Position numbers and translations under genes: made by a program. From positions 248,001 to 312,000 of the forward strand of contig OY970276.1 in the NCBI GenBank assembly GCA_963715785.1: a stretch of 64,000 bases of DNA, written 5' to 3'. Shown here piece by piece: positions 33,175 through 41,913 of the stretch. Position 1 is the stretch's first letter, and each line of letters starts with the position of its first letter. A model generated the notes under the pieces. That model was not told the origin of the DNA, ran no database searches, and worked only from the letters and a program-made list of their open reading frames with translations. This DNA is from LD21 sp963715785. GTDB taxonomy: Bacteria; Bacteroidota; Bacteroidia; Bacteroidales; VadinHA17.

Positions 33175-33246
33175 CAGCACTTCCGCCAGCCTTCGCTACA
33201 ACCTACGCTAAAGCTTCGTTGGTTAAAGAAAGCGTCGGCTGACAAA

Positions 33247-33417
33247 GCCCGGATGGTGGAATTCCCGTCCGCCAGCTGGCGGACGGGACAGGGTCCGACA
33301 CGCAGGGACTAGGTTGATTGATATAGAAGATAATTCCGCCCGGATGGTGGAATTCCCGATAGATCGGGACAGGGTCCGACACACAGGACCATGTTGATTG
33401 ATATAGAAGATAATTCC
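33247..33417 (+). repeat. Two tandem partial tRNA-Leu 5' copies, each interrupted by a palindrome
   Basis: Units start at 33247 and 33338, 91 and 80 bases long. Each begins with the tRNA-Leu 5' end GCCCGGATGGTGGAA and resumes with GACACGCAGG/GACACACAGG of the D-arm to anticodon stem. Between these two parts is inserted a perfect palindrome plus ACAGGGTCC-type sequence: 26 bases at 33263-33288 (half-site TCCCGTCCGCCAG) and 16 bases at 33354-33369 (TCCCGATAGATCGGGA). Both units end with the same linker GTTGATTGATATAGAAGATA. No cloverleaf can form from either. Confidence 0.75.
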
Positions 33418-33501
33418 GCCCGGATGGTGGAATGGTAGACACGCAGGACTTAAAATCCTGTGACCATTGCGGTTGTGCGGGTTCAAGTCCCGCTCCGGGT
33501 A
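33418..33501 (+). tRNA. tRNA-Leu (anticodon TAA)
   Basis: The 84-base class II tRNA has acceptor arms GCCCGGA and TCCGGGT with discriminator A. The anticodon stem CAGGA/TCCTG encloses the loop CTTAAAA (anticodon TAA). A long variable arm and the T-arm GCGGGTTCAAGTCCCGC follow. CCA is not encoded. It is followed by the hairpin repeat at 33504-33617, which probably terminates it. Confidence 0.95.
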
Positions 33502-33503
33502 CT

Positions 33504-33617
33504 AAAAAAGAGTGAGAGTGTGAGCGAGAGCGAGCACACTCACTCTTTTTCTCAATACTCACTCCCACTCTCACACTTATTTAGTAATCAGAGCGAGAGG
33601 CTGCATTTTCCTTTTAC
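33504..33617. repeat. GAGTGAG/CTCACTC hairpin repeat, copy 1
   Basis: GAGTGAGAGTGTGAGCGAGA is followed by GCGAGCACACTCACTC, TTTTTCTCAATA and a third block CTCACTCCCACTCTCACAC, then a tail TTAGTAATCAGAGCGAGAG. The blocks are mutually complementary and form alternative hairpins with a T-run, suitable to terminate tRNA-Leu. Further copies are at 40055-40200 and 50859-50930. Confidence 0.75.
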
Positions 33618-34304
33618 CTATTTATAGATTGTTTTCCTGTCTGGAATTGAGCTCAATATATCACTCAGAGGCTGACTTCTTTTGCTTTGGTAAATATTGT
33701 TATGGAAATAATCGAGTTTTTTAAGTAAATATGAAAGTGTGTTGATCTCTTCAACACTTAGATTTCCAACAACTATTTCCGTCACTTTGGTCATCAGTGG
33801 AAGTATCCTAAGTATTTCTTCTCTTCCCGATTCAGTTATAGAAACTCTTATGCTTCTTTTATCATTCTGATCGGCAGTTTCAGATATCATTCCTTTCCTG
33901 ACAAGCCGGTTGATTATTTCTGTCCCGGAAGTCTTTTCCATTATCTGCCTGGTAATAAGTTCACTCTTGTGCAAACTGTCGTAAGTCATAAGCGAGATAA
34001 GAAATGAAAACTCATCAGGAGTCTGCAGAAGGCTATCCTTGAGTACCTTTTTAATATACCATTTCGCATAGCGATTCATCAAAACAATCAAAATTGAAAT
34101 TTCCCTGGTGGCACTCGTATGTTCATATTTGATTGACTCTTTGTTTTCTCCGGATAATTTTCTGATTTTCAGCTCTTGTACTTCTGATTTTGCATTCAGA
34201 TAACCAATAAATTCATCAAATGAATACTCTTCCTGGTTGCCCTTTTCAGAATCAAAAGAAAAGAACTGGTTTATCAGGCTTGTAAGAATTTCATTCTTTT
34301 TCAT
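33618..34304 (-). CDS. MarR family transcriptional regulator
   Basis: This 228-residue DNA-binding protein has a winged-helix core at about 110-190: TPDEFSFLISLMTYDSLHKS, then TSGTEIINRLVRKGMISETA (recognition helix and wing), then DKRSIRVSITESGREEI. The N-terminal 70 residues are an unusual charged extension; typical MarR proteins have about 140-150 residues. It is divergent from the TonB-dependent receptor gene, so control of that gene and of itself from the 189-base intergenic region is likely. The ligand is unknown. Confidence 0.87.
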   Translation of the reverse strand: MKKNEILTSLINQFFSFDSEKGNQEEYSFDEFIGYLNAKSEVQELKIRKLSGENKESIKYEHTSATREISILIVLMNRYAKWYIKKVLKDSLLQTPDEFSFLISLMTYDSLHKSELITRQIMEKTSGTEIINRLVRKGMISETADQNDKRSIRVSITESGREEILRILPLMTKVTEIVVGNLSVEEINTLSYLLKKLDYFHNNIYQSKRSQPLSDILSSIPDRKTIYK

Positions 34305-34329
34305 AACGATTATCCTTTATATACAAAAA

Positions 34330-34383
34330 CAAAATTATATAAATTTAGTTCATTTACGTATTATTTATTGTATTTTATGAACT
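34330..34383. promoter_or_regulatory. Candidate marR promoter and operator in the divergent region
   Basis: On the minus strand TAATTTTG (34337-34330) matches the -7 consensus, with a weak -33. On the upstream side AGTTCAT (34347-34353) and ATGAACT (34377-34383) are perfect inverted arms 23 bases apart, between the two divergent starts. They may be a MarR operator, but the spacing is wide. Confidence 0.35.
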
Positions 34384-34493
34384 TTATTGTTCTTTTATTG
34401 TTAATGTCAAACAAGTCCTGACTGGTCAGTAAGCAGACTGAGCTGATAAACAACTCAGGGCAGTTTCGTTATTCATAAAACAGTTGCGATAAA

Positions 34494-36947
34494 ATGAACA
34501 CTAAATCAAATAACCATGAAAATGCTTTTGGCAGTAGTTATTCAAAATCGTTATTAATGAAAATTGCATTTATTTTTCTTCTCCTGATAAGCTTATTATC
34601 AAATTTATTCAGCCAGGCAAACAATGGAACAATAAAAGGTACGGTAATCAATTCAAAAACCAACCAGGGAGTCCCGTTTGCAAGTATTGCTGTATGGGAA
34701 ACCACAACAGGTGTCATAACCGACGAGGACGGGAATTTCACATTTTCAGGACTCAAGCCCGGATTTGTAGTACTACGCGTCTCAAGTATCGGCTTCAAAC
34801 CCTATATTTCAGAAGGGATAATGGTTACCAACAGCAAAACGGTAAATATTGATATACTTCTTGAAGAAGTACAGCTTCAGATAGGTGAGGTTGTTATTAA
34901 GGCTTCACCTTTCAGGAAGACTGCTGAAAGTCCTGTTTCTGCACGTATCATAGGAATCGATGAAATTGAACGGAACCCCGGCGGGAACAGGGATATTTCT
35001 AAAGTAATAGAGTCATTCCCCGGAGTTGCGTCAACACCCGCCTTTAGAAATGATGTCATTGTAAGAGGTGGAGGTCCAAACGAAAACAGGTTCTATCTCG
35101 ATAACGTTGAGATACCCTATCTTAATCATTTCTCAACCCAGGGTTCTTCTGGCGGACCAGTTGGTATAATAAATATTGACTTTGTCCGCTCCGTTGACTT
35201 TATTTCAGGTGCTTTCCCGGCATCACGCGGAAATGCACTCAGTTCAGTGCTTAGCTTCAACCTTACAGATGGGAACAAGGAAAAAATGAAATATCGGGCA
35301 ACTCTGGGAGCATCTGACCTCGGATTAACACTTGATGGTCCTACCGGGAAAAACAGCACTATTATAATGTCGGTAAGGAGATCTTATCTTCAGTTCCTGT
35401 TCAGTGCTCTTAAACTTCCATTTTTGCCAACTTATACCGATTTCCAGTTCAAATATAAATGGAGAATTAGTGACAAAATTGAACTTACTTTATTGGGAAT
35501 AGGTGCGAAAGATGACTTCAAGCTTAATCTTAAGGCAGATCAGACAGAATTTCAGAAATATATTCTCGACTATATTCCGGTTCAGACTCAGTACAGCTAT
35601 GTTTTCGGAGCAGTACTGAAACACTTTACAGAAAAAGGCTATGATACATGGGTACTTAGCAGGAATTATCTTAACAATTCCCAGTACAAATACATGAACA
35701 ATGTCGAAGTTGAGTCCAATAAAGTGCTTAACTATCTTTCAGGGGAGGGTGATATAAAAGCAAGGTATGAGAAAACCATCATAGGTGATAATGGATTCAG
35801 ATTAAATTTCGGCGCAGGGTTAGAGTACGCGCATTATAGGAATTCAACATATAATAAGATATTTGCAAGCACAGGAACTGAGATCATTGATTACACCACA
35901 AATCTTAAATTTGGCAAATACGGGATATTCGGACAGATTAGCAAATCACTCTTCAATGAAAAACTAACGTTTTCGTTCGGCGTAAGAACAGATGCTAACA
36001 ATTATTCATCCTCAATGGCCAACCCTGTAAGCCAGATATCGCCGAGATTCTCAGCTTCATACGCAATTACAGGCAAACTGAATATTAACATGAATCTGGG
36101 AAGATATTACGAGCTTCCTCCATATACCGCCCTCGGTTATGCCGATAATTCAGGTCTGCTGGTCAATAAGTCAAACAATCTTAAGTATATCAGGGCTGAT
36201 CATCTCGTTGCAGGTATTGAATACATTCCTATTGAAAATATTCAGATTTCAATTGAAGGATTTCATAAACACTACACTGATTATCCATTTTCAGTCAGGG
36301 ACTCCGTACCGATATCCAGCAAAGGCGCCGATTACGGGATCTTCGGCAATGAAGAGCTCAAATCATTTTCTCAGGGACAGGCGTATGGAGTTGAGTTCCT
36401 TGGAAGAGTGAAAGATTTTATGGGACTCAACCTTGTTTTTGCTTATACATTTGTAAGAAGTGAATTCAAGAACTATTATGGAATATATATCCCAACTGCC
36501 TGGGATAATAGGCATCTTTTTAGTCTCACCGGCACCAGGAAGTTCAATAAGAACTGGGATGTAGGATTGAAGTTCAGGTATGTGGGAGGAGCTCCTTATA
36601 CTCCTTATGACGTTGAAAAATCTTCGCTTAAAGAAGCATGGGATCTGCAGGGACAGGGATATCTAGACTATACAAAGTTTAATAGTCTGAGGTTGAAAGG
36701 TTTTAATCAGCTTGATATCAGAGTCGATAAAAGATATTTTTACAAGAACTGGTCCTTAATGCTTTATGTTGATATTCAGAATGTTCTAAATTCCAAAGCT
36801 GCTCAACCGCCAATTCTGATAAGGGAGATCGACAGCAATGGTGTTCCCATAACAAATCCATCCGATCCCTCCAGGTATATCCTGAAATATATTAGTGGAA
36901 CGTCTGGAACTGTTCTCCCAACTGTTGGTGTAATAGTGGAATTTTAA
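34494..36947 (+). CDS. TonB-dependent outer-membrane receptor with N-terminal CarboxypepD_reg domain
   Basis: This outer-membrane transporter has 817 residues from 34494, or 796 from the ATG at 34557, which directly begins the signal MKIAFIFLLLISLLSNLFSQ. The beta-sandwich regulatory domain (GTIKGTVINSKTNQGVPFAS) covers about 44-130, the plug about 140-260 (SKVIESFPGVASTP, VIVRGGGPNENRFYLDNVEI), and the rest is the 22-strand barrel ending in VGVIVEF. No SusD-like gene follows, so it is not part of a typical SusCD pair; a siderophore, cofactor or peptide substrate is possible. It is divergent from marR. The three following genes start 57 bases later and may be co-transcribed. Confidence 0.92.
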   Translation: MNTKSNNHENAFGSSYSKSLLMKIAFIFLLLISLLSNLFSQANNGTIKGTVINSKTNQGVPFASIAVWETTTGVITDEDGNFTFSGLKPGFVVLRVSSIGFKPYISEGIMVTNSKTVNIDILLEEVQLQIGEVVIKASPFRKTAESPVSARIIGIDEIERNPGGNRDISKVIESFPGVASTPAFRNDVIVRGGGPNENRFYLDNVEIPYLNHFSTQGSSGGPVGIINIDFVRSVDFISGAFPASRGNALSSVLSFNLTDGNKEKMKYRATLGASDLGLTLDGPTGKNSTIIMSVRRSYLQFLFSALKLPFLPTYTDFQFKYKWRISDKIELTLLGIGAKDDFKLNLKADQTEFQKYILDYIPVQTQYSYVFGAVLKHFTEKGYDTWVLSRNYLNNSQYKYMNNVEVESNKVLNYLSGEGDIKARYEKTIIGDNGFRLNFGAGLEYAHYRNSTYNKIFASTGTEIIDYTTNLKFGKYGIFGQISKSLFNEKLTFSFGVRTDANNYSSSMANPVSQISPRFSASYAITGKLNINMNLGRYYELPPYTALGYADNSGLLVNKSNNLKYIRADHLVAGIEYIPIENIQISIEGFHKHYTDYPFSVRDSVPISSKGADYGIFGNEELKSFSQGQAYGVEFLGRVKDFMGLNLVFAYTFVRSEFKNYYGIYIPTAWDNRHLFSLTGTRKFNKNWDVGLKFRYVGGAPYTPYDVEKSSLKEAWDLQGQGYLDYTKFNSLRLKGFNQLDIRVDKRYFYKNWSLMLYVDIQNVLNSKAAQPPILIREIDSNGVPITNPSDPSRYILKYISGTSGTVLPTVGVIVEF

Positions 36948-37003
36948 GCGTTAAGGATTTATAACAGATTTTGAATTATAAACTAGTTTAATTAATAATC
37001 AAT

Positions 37004-37414
37004 ATGAATATAAAAAGTACAATTATCAGTTACCTCCTTACTTTCATCGTTTTTTTGATTATTGATATGCTTTGGCTCGGCATTATCGCTAAAAACATGT
37101 ATCAAAAGTACCTGGGTGGTTTATTGACTGACAAAGTTAACTGGACCGCTGCCTTGATCTTCTACCTCATTTACATTGTGGGGATTTCAATTTTTGCTAT
37201 TTATCCGGCAGTAAGCAAAGGTTCTGCCTTTAATGCAATTTTAATGGGTGCCTTATTTGGTATTTTTACTTACGCCACCTACGATTTAACAAATTTAGCC
37301 ACTCTGAAAGGATGGCCATTGGAAATAGTTTTTATTGACATATTGTGGGGTGCATTTCTTTCTGCAATAGTTAGTTTTTCTGGTTTTCACATAGTTAAAT
37401 GGTTAAATTTATAG
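37004..37414 (+). CDS. DUF2177 family small membrane protein
   Basis: This 136-residue protein has four predicted membrane helices. The family signature IDMLWLGIIAKNMYQKYLG is near residues 22-40, and FGIFTYATYDLTNLATLKGW near 85-104 (D-L-T-N conserved), then IDILWGAFLS. Function unknown. It is followed four bases after its stop by the FakA-FakB-like fusion and then a DUF1295 protein, so it probably belongs to a lipid-related membrane operon. Confidence 0.85.
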   Translation: MNIKSTIISYLLTFIVFLIIDMLWLGIIAKNMYQKYLGGLLTDKVNWTAALIFYLIYIVGISIFAIYPAVSKGSAFNAILMGALFGIFTYATYDLTNLATLKGWPLEIVFIDILWGAFLSAIVSFSGFHIVKWLNL

Positions 37415-37418
37415 TAAA

Positions 37419-39215
37419 ATGTTCAAAAGCGAGGTTCCCTTTATCAACGGAAAATTTCTTTACTATGCCTTTATCGCTGGTGGAAATCAAATTTTAAAGA
37501 ATCAGGCTGAAATAAACAGAATAAATATTTTCCCGGTGAATGATAAAGACACAGGAACAAATCTGGCTTCTACAATTCGATCGGTAATCGACAATATCAA
37601 ACCTCATAAGTCTTACAAGACAACTATAAATAATATTGCAGATGCAGCATTAATGGGAGCCCGAGGAAATTCAGGTGTAATTTTCGCTCAGTTTTTACAT
37701 GGATTAAATCGTGAGACGTTAAGCAAACCAAATGTTACCATTTCTGAATTTGCAGACAGTTTAAAAAAATCGATCCCTTATATGTACGAAGCTGTTGCCA
37801 ACCCTGTTGAAGGGACAATGTTAACGGTTATTAAAGAATGGGCCGACTTTATTTATAGTAAAAAAGAAGCCATTCGCGATTTTGATAAAGTAATAATTGA
37901 TTCTTTTATAGTTTTGGAAAAATCGCTGGCAGAGACTACTTTAAAGTTGAAAGTATTAAACAAATCAGGTTTTGTAGATGCCGGAGCAAAAGGATTTGTT
38001 CTGTTTATTAAAGGAATCCTTGATTTTATAAAAACCAGGAATATCCGCAATCTGGATGTTCACTCGCAGGAAAGCATTTCGCTGATTCATTCGGAGGAAT
38101 CAATAAACGAAGAAATTATTCATCGTTATTGCACGGAAGCGATAATAAAAAACGCGATCATCAGCAGTACAGAACTTAAGGTAATCTTAAACCAAAGTGG
38201 AAATTCGGTCATTGTTGCCGGGTCGGAGCGCATCAGTCGTATACATGTTCATACTAATAATCCGGCCAAACTTTTTCATCAGATTAAAGATTTTGGAACC
38301 ATCACTTTTCAAAAAGTGGATGATATGATCAGGCAGCAGGAAACTGTGCTTAAAAGAAAATGGAATATTGCTCTTGTTACTGATTCAACATGTGATTTAT
38401 CGCAGGAATTGATTGATTTTTATCAAATTAATGTTGTCCCCATTAATTTAAATTTTGGTGATAACCACTATCTGGATAAAGTGACCATTCAGCCTGATCA
38501 GTTTTATGATATGCTTAGAATAAATCCTGAATTCCCAAAAACATCTCAAATAAACGAACAGACTTTTACCAACTTGTATTCACAGCTGGCTTCGCATTAT
38601 AACGCTATAATTTCAGTTCATCTCACCAGTCAGTTCAGCGGGACTTTTGCTAATAGCGTAAAAGCAGGCGAACGCATTTCAAAAGAGTTTAACAAACCTG
38701 TTTATGTAATTGACTCAAAAAATTTATCTGGCGCACTGGGTTTACTTGTGCTAAAAGCGGCTCAAGACATTGAAGCCAGTAAGCCAGTTGAATCAATTGT
38801 CAGATCTCTTGAAAATGATATTATTCAAACAAAAATATTTGTCAGTGTCAAAGATTTAAAATATATGATTAAAGGCGGACGAGTTTCGAGGCGAAAAGGT
38901 TTTCTCGCTCGTGCTACTGGTTTAAATCCTGTTATTTCAATGGATGAAAATGGAAGATCAATCCTTTTTGGTAAAACCTTCAGTCAGGAAGCAAGTATGA
39001 ACAAAATATACACTTATATTTTAAAAATCTGTCGTAAAAAGACAGTTTGGAACTATATTGTACTTCATGCACATAACCCTGAGGGTGCTCAGAAAGCGGA
39101 AGAGAAAATGAGGCAGATAACAGGGAAAAAATCTGTTTCAGTTGTTGATATTTCTCCTGTAATTGGCATGCATGCCGGTAATGGTGCCATTGCCATTTCC
39201 TTGTTATTTTGCTAA
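37419..39215 (+). CDS. DAK2-DegV fusion (FakA-FakB-like fatty acid kinase)
   Basis: In this 598-residue protein, residues about 1-200 are a DhaL/DAK2 kinase domain with the Mg-ATP motif NIFPVNDKDTGTNL (36-49) and MGARGNSGVIFAQF (about 84-97). The middle linker domain covers about 205-310. Residues about 315-598 are a complete DegV/FakB fatty-acid-binding domain: LVTDSTCDLS, SQFSGTFANS, VYVIDSKNLSGALG, LKYMIKGGRVSRRKG. In Gram-positive bacteria FakA phosphorylates fatty acid held by a separate FakB; here both are in one chain, which would make a self-contained fatty acid kinase. It is the middle gene of a tight operon (gaps 4 and 15 bases). Confidence 0.86.
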   Translation: MFKSEVPFINGKFLYYAFIAGGNQILKNQAEINRINIFPVNDKDTGTNLASTIRSVIDNIKPHKSYKTTINNIADAALMGARGNSGVIFAQFLHGLNRETLSKPNVTISEFADSLKKSIPYMYEAVANPVEGTMLTVIKEWADFIYSKKEAIRDFDKVIIDSFIVLEKSLAETTLKLKVLNKSGFVDAGAKGFVLFIKGILDFIKTRNIRNLDVHSQESISLIHSEESINEEIIHRYCTEAIIKNAIISSTELKVILNQSGNSVIVAGSERISRIHVHTNNPAKLFHQIKDFGTITFQKVDDMIRQQETVLKRKWNIALVTDSTCDLSQELIDFYQINVVPINLNFGDNHYLDKVTIQPDQFYDMLRINPEFPKTSQINEQTFTNLYSQLASHYNAIISVHLTSQFSGTFANSVKAGERISKEFNKPVYVIDSKNLSGALGLLVLKAAQDIEASKPVESIVRSLENDIIQTKIFVSVKDLKYMIKGGRVSRRKGFLARATGLNPVISMDENGRSILFGKTFSQEASMNKIYTYILKICRKKTVWNYIVLHAHNPEGAQKAEEKMRQITGKKSVSVVDISPVIGMHAGNGAIAISLLFC

Positions 39216-39230
39216 CTAATCCTATATACT

Positions 39231-40007
39231 ATGCTTGAGATATTTTTGCAGGCTTCACTTATCATCCTGATACTCTTAACCCTGTTATGGTTATGGAGCG
39301 TAATTATTAGAAATGTCAGTATTGTTGACCTCTTTTGGGGATTTGGTTTTGTGGTTGTTAATGCGTTCTACATATTTGCATCCGGAGAACTGAATGCCAG
39401 AAAAATACTATTATCAGTATTGATTACTATTTGGGGCCTAAGGCTATCTATATATCTTGCCTGGAGGAACATTGGCAAAGGAGAGGATTTCAGATATAAG
39501 GAATTCAGAAGGAAATATGGCCCTGAACACTATTGGTGGTTTAGTTTTTTTCAAACTTTCTTATTGCAAGGCTCATTGATTATGATCGTTTCGTTGCCCC
39601 TATTAGGAGTAAATTTAAGCACCCATTCAAATGCCCTGAATATTCTGGATTACCTGGGAATTTTAGGCTGGATGATAGGATTTACTTTTGAGACGGGTGG
39701 CGATTTTCAGTTGTCGCGTTTTAAACAAAATCCCAATAACAAAGGAAAAGTTCTTAATACAGGGTTCTGGAAATACACCCGTCACCCAAATTATTTTGGT
39801 GATTCAGCTATATGGTGGGCTTACGCCCTTTTTAGTTTAGCCGCCGGAAGTTACTGGCAAATTATCGGTTCTGTAATAATGACTCTGCTGATCATCATAG
39901 TCTCGGGTGTTGCCTTGCTGGAAAAATCCTTAAACAATACCAAACCTCAATATCGGGAATACATTCAAAAAACCAGTTCTTTTTTACCATGGTTCCCAAA
40001 AAAATAA
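39231..40007 (+). CDS. DUF1295 family membrane protein (steroid 5-alpha-reductase-like)
   Basis: This 258-residue multi-pass protein has about seven helices. Conserved motifs are VDLFWGFGFVVVNAFY (about 34-49), WGLRLSIYLAWRN (about 72-84), and near the C-terminus GFWKYTRHPNYFGD (the R-H-P-N-Y-F-G-D signature of DUF1295) and WWAYALFS. The fold suggests an NADPH-dependent membrane reductase or a methyltransferase-like active site; the substrate is unknown. It closes the operon with DUF2177 and the fatty acid kinase fusion. It is shorter than the paralogue at 19332-20225 and from a different subgroup (R-H-P-N-Y-F-G-D rather than R-H-P-N-F-V-S-E). Confidence 0.87.
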   Translation: MLEIFLQASLIILILLTLLWLWSVIIRNVSIVDLFWGFGFVVVNAFYIFASGELNARKILLSVLITIWGLRLSIYLAWRNIGKGEDFRYKEFRRKYGPEHYWWFSFFQTFLLQGSLIMIVSLPLLGVNLSTHSNALNILDYLGILGWMIGFTFETGGDFQLSRFKQNPNNKGKVLNTGFWKYTRHPNYFGDSAIWWAYALFSLAAGSYWQIIGSVIMTLLIIIVSGVALLEKSLNNTKPQYREYIQKTSSFLPWFPKK

Positions 40008-40054
40008 GCGAGCACAGATTTTATTTACTACCGGGCTGACGAAAGGGCTGGTTG

Positions 40055-40200
40055 CAAAAAAGAGTGAGAGTGCGAGCGAGAGCGAGCACATTCACTCTTT
40101 TTTCTCAATACTCACTCTCACACTCACACTTATTTTGTAATCAGCGCGGGCACACTCACTCTGATTTAGTAACTTAGCTCTGTTTCTCGCTTTTCCTTTA
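40055..40200. repeat. GAGTGAG/CTCACTC hairpin repeat, copy 2
   Basis: This matches copy 1 through GAGTGAGAGTGCGAGCGAGA, the CTTTTTTCTCAATA centre and the CTCACTCTCACAC block, and extends through the tail CTTATTTTGTAATCAGCGCG. The tail contains an extra CACACTCACTCTGATTTAGT unit. It lies between convergent genes (DUF1295 and hipA), where it could terminate both. Confidence 0.75.
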
Positions 40201-40214
40201 TTAATATGACTTTA

Positions 40215-41477
40215 TCAGAATTTGAATGCAGGCTCCATCATTTCCTGTTCTTTTTTTAATATCCCAATTGCATTTGCATGAATTCGCCATTTCGCTACAA
40301 CAGAAATAATTTGTGCTAGAATTTCTTCCATTTGGTTTGTGTTTAACATAAAATATTCTCCGACACTTTTTGCCAGATCAAAATCCAGGGCATTATTATC
40401 CATATCAATATTAAGGGCAAGTCCAGCTTTATCAATAGAAGGATTGATATCATAAGCTGGTGATAATCGCCAGCCCTTACTTGATAAGAGAAATCCATGA
40501 TTTCTTAAGTGATCATCGGTATTCGAGATTGAAATATTAAAAACTATCCTACGCCATAATTGATGCAAATCTTCCATATTTTCTGCACCTGAATACTTAA
40601 TAAATTCAGCTATCTCAAGATAACTGGCGTTTTTGTTTCTTAATGCCTCTTCATCATTACCAGTCATTGTCATGGCAGATGCAAAATGTATTCTTTCATT
40701 CAGAATCCGGTCAAACCTTTTAGTAAGAAATGTATTATATGCTCCTGAAAGTTTAGTTATACGCGATTCTGACATTCCTATACCAGCCTTAAGCGCTAAC
40801 CTGTTTGCCAATAACTCCCATGCTGCTTTATCAATTTTATCATTCTTAGAGGGAAATTTTGCAATCCATAAATTTTTCGAACTGTCAGTAAAATTTGCTT
40901 TGGGCCGTGCCCCGCCTAATGATGACCCAGGTGCAATTAGCATCAATATCCATTTTCTTATATGTTCATCGTCTTTATCTGATTCAATTATTCTTACCGC
41001 CTCCTGAAGTTCGCCCAGGGTAGTCCAGGGAGGTATTGTCGTACTTGATACCGTTTCTAAAAACGGACCATTTGGATCTAACTTAAATCTCAAGGCTCCC
41101 ATTCTGCTGTCATCATAAACTCCAAGAAGGAAATCAATTTCATGCAATTTTCCTGGCACTCTTCCTTCTTCTCTTGCTCTTATTGGCTCTCGCCTTTGCA
41201 TTAGGGTCTGGCCCCATGAATCAGGCATTGAATCAAGGAATATACCGAAATTGTCCTTATTGTTGGGATACTGCGGTCCGGAATACCATGCAAGATCGGG
41301 ATCGAGTAGCATTTGTTCATGTGAGGAGATCCAGTCCTTGTCATATTCAAAACTGAAAGTTTTTCTCCCTTTTCCAAAATGGGCTGAAAGGATACCTATA
41401 CATTTTGGATCCTTCATCCCTACCCAATGAGCATAAACCCATATGTCAGTTTTCGGTTTATCCATATCACTTTTCAC
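40215..41477 (-). CDS. HipA-family serine/threonine kinase toxin
   Basis: This 420-residue protein has a HipA_N domain (about 10-130) and a HipA_C kinase domain (about 180-400). The phosphate-binding loop SSLGGARPKA is at 185-194, the catalytic loop NTDDHLRNHG at 319-328 and the metal-binding Asp in AYDIN at 341-345. E. coli HipA phosphorylates glutamyl-tRNA synthetase and triggers dormancy; other HipA relatives use other tRNA synthetases. The gene overlaps the upstream hipB-like antitoxin by 11 bases, a normal type II toxin-antitoxin arrangement. The catalytic residues are intact, so activity is expected. Confidence 0.91.
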   Translation of the reverse strand: MKSDMDKPKTDIWVYAHWVGMKDPKCIGILSAHFGKGRKTFSFEYDKDWISSHEQMLLDPDLAWYSGPQYPNNKDNFGIFLDSMPDSWGQTLMQRREPIRAREEGRVPGKLHEIDFLLGVYDDSRMGALRFKLDPNGPFLETVSSTTIPPWTTLGELQEAVRIIESDKDDEHIRKWILMLIAPGSSLGGARPKANFTDSSKNLWIAKFPSKNDKIDKAAWELLANRLALKAGIGMSESRITKLSGAYNTFLTKRFDRILNERIHFASAMTMTGNDEEALRNKNASYLEIAEFIKYSGAENMEDLHQLWRRIVFNISISNTDDHLRNHGFLLSSKGWRLSPAYDINPSIDKAGLALNIDMDNNALDFDLAKSVGEYFMLNTNQMEEILAQIISVVAKWRIHANAIGILKKEQEMMEPAFKF

Positions 41478-41763
41478 TCAAAAGTTTAAGATCCTGAAGC
41501 TTTCTCCCAAACTCATCATCAATAGCTATCTTCAAAAAATCGTCTTGTAATCCAAGTACCCGCAGTACATTAAAGTATGCGCCCAATGAAACCCTGCTGT
41601 CTCCTTTTTCAATTCTGACAAGTGTTGAACGGTCAATTGAAGCTCTTTCAGAAACCTGAATAGTAGTTAAGCTCCTTCTCTTTCTTGCCAGCTTAATATT
41701 CTCTCCTACTTTTTCAAGGATTTTCTGATGCTTCGGGAATAGTACTTGTTTTTTTGATTTCAT
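41467..41763 (-). CDS. HipB-like antitoxin (HTH_XRE)
   Basis: This 98-residue protein has a Cro/CI helix-turn-helix at about 20-75: IKLARKRRSLTTIQVSERAS, then DRSTLVRIEKGDSRVSLGAY. It should bind and silence the HipA kinase and, as a dimer, the operator 8-54 bases upstream of its start (41771-41817). The 11-base overlap with hipA indicates translational coupling, so that antitoxin is made first. Its C-terminus (FGRKLQDLKLLSEK) probably contacts HipA, by analogy with the family. Confidence 0.9.
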   Translation of the reverse strand: MKSKKQVLFPKHQKILEKVGENIKLARKRRSLTTIQVSERASIDRSTLVRIEKGDSRVSLGAYFNVLRVLGLQDDFLKIAIDDEFGRKLQDLKLLSEK

Positions 41764-41770
41764 AACAAAT

Positions 41771-41817
41771 GTTGCATATTATCCACAAATATAAGCTTTA
41801 TGTGGATAATATGCAAC
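41771..41817 (-). promoter_or_regulatory. hipBA operator overlapping its promoter
   Basis: GTTGCATATTATCCACA (41771-41787) and its exact complement (41801-41817) flank 13 bases. On the minus strand the -7 box TATATTTG (41793-41786) lies at the inner edge of one arm and GTTG (41817-41814), 20 bases upstream, is a near -33 box at the outer edge of the other arm. A HipB dimer bound here would cover the promoter completely, as expected for autorepression. Confidence 0.8.
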
Positions 41818-41913
41818 AATACCATAATTGTTTCTGTATTTCGTTCGGGAACCCCGATGCACAAGAGGTCAAAATCGAGCTCTTGTTTCTTTCAGGACCT
41901 ACCCAAATCATAT

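Noticed and set aside
33247..33417. CRISPR-like array because of near-regular units of 80-91 bases
   Set aside because: There are only two units, they are tRNA-Leu fragments with a palindrome, and there are no spacers or cas genes.
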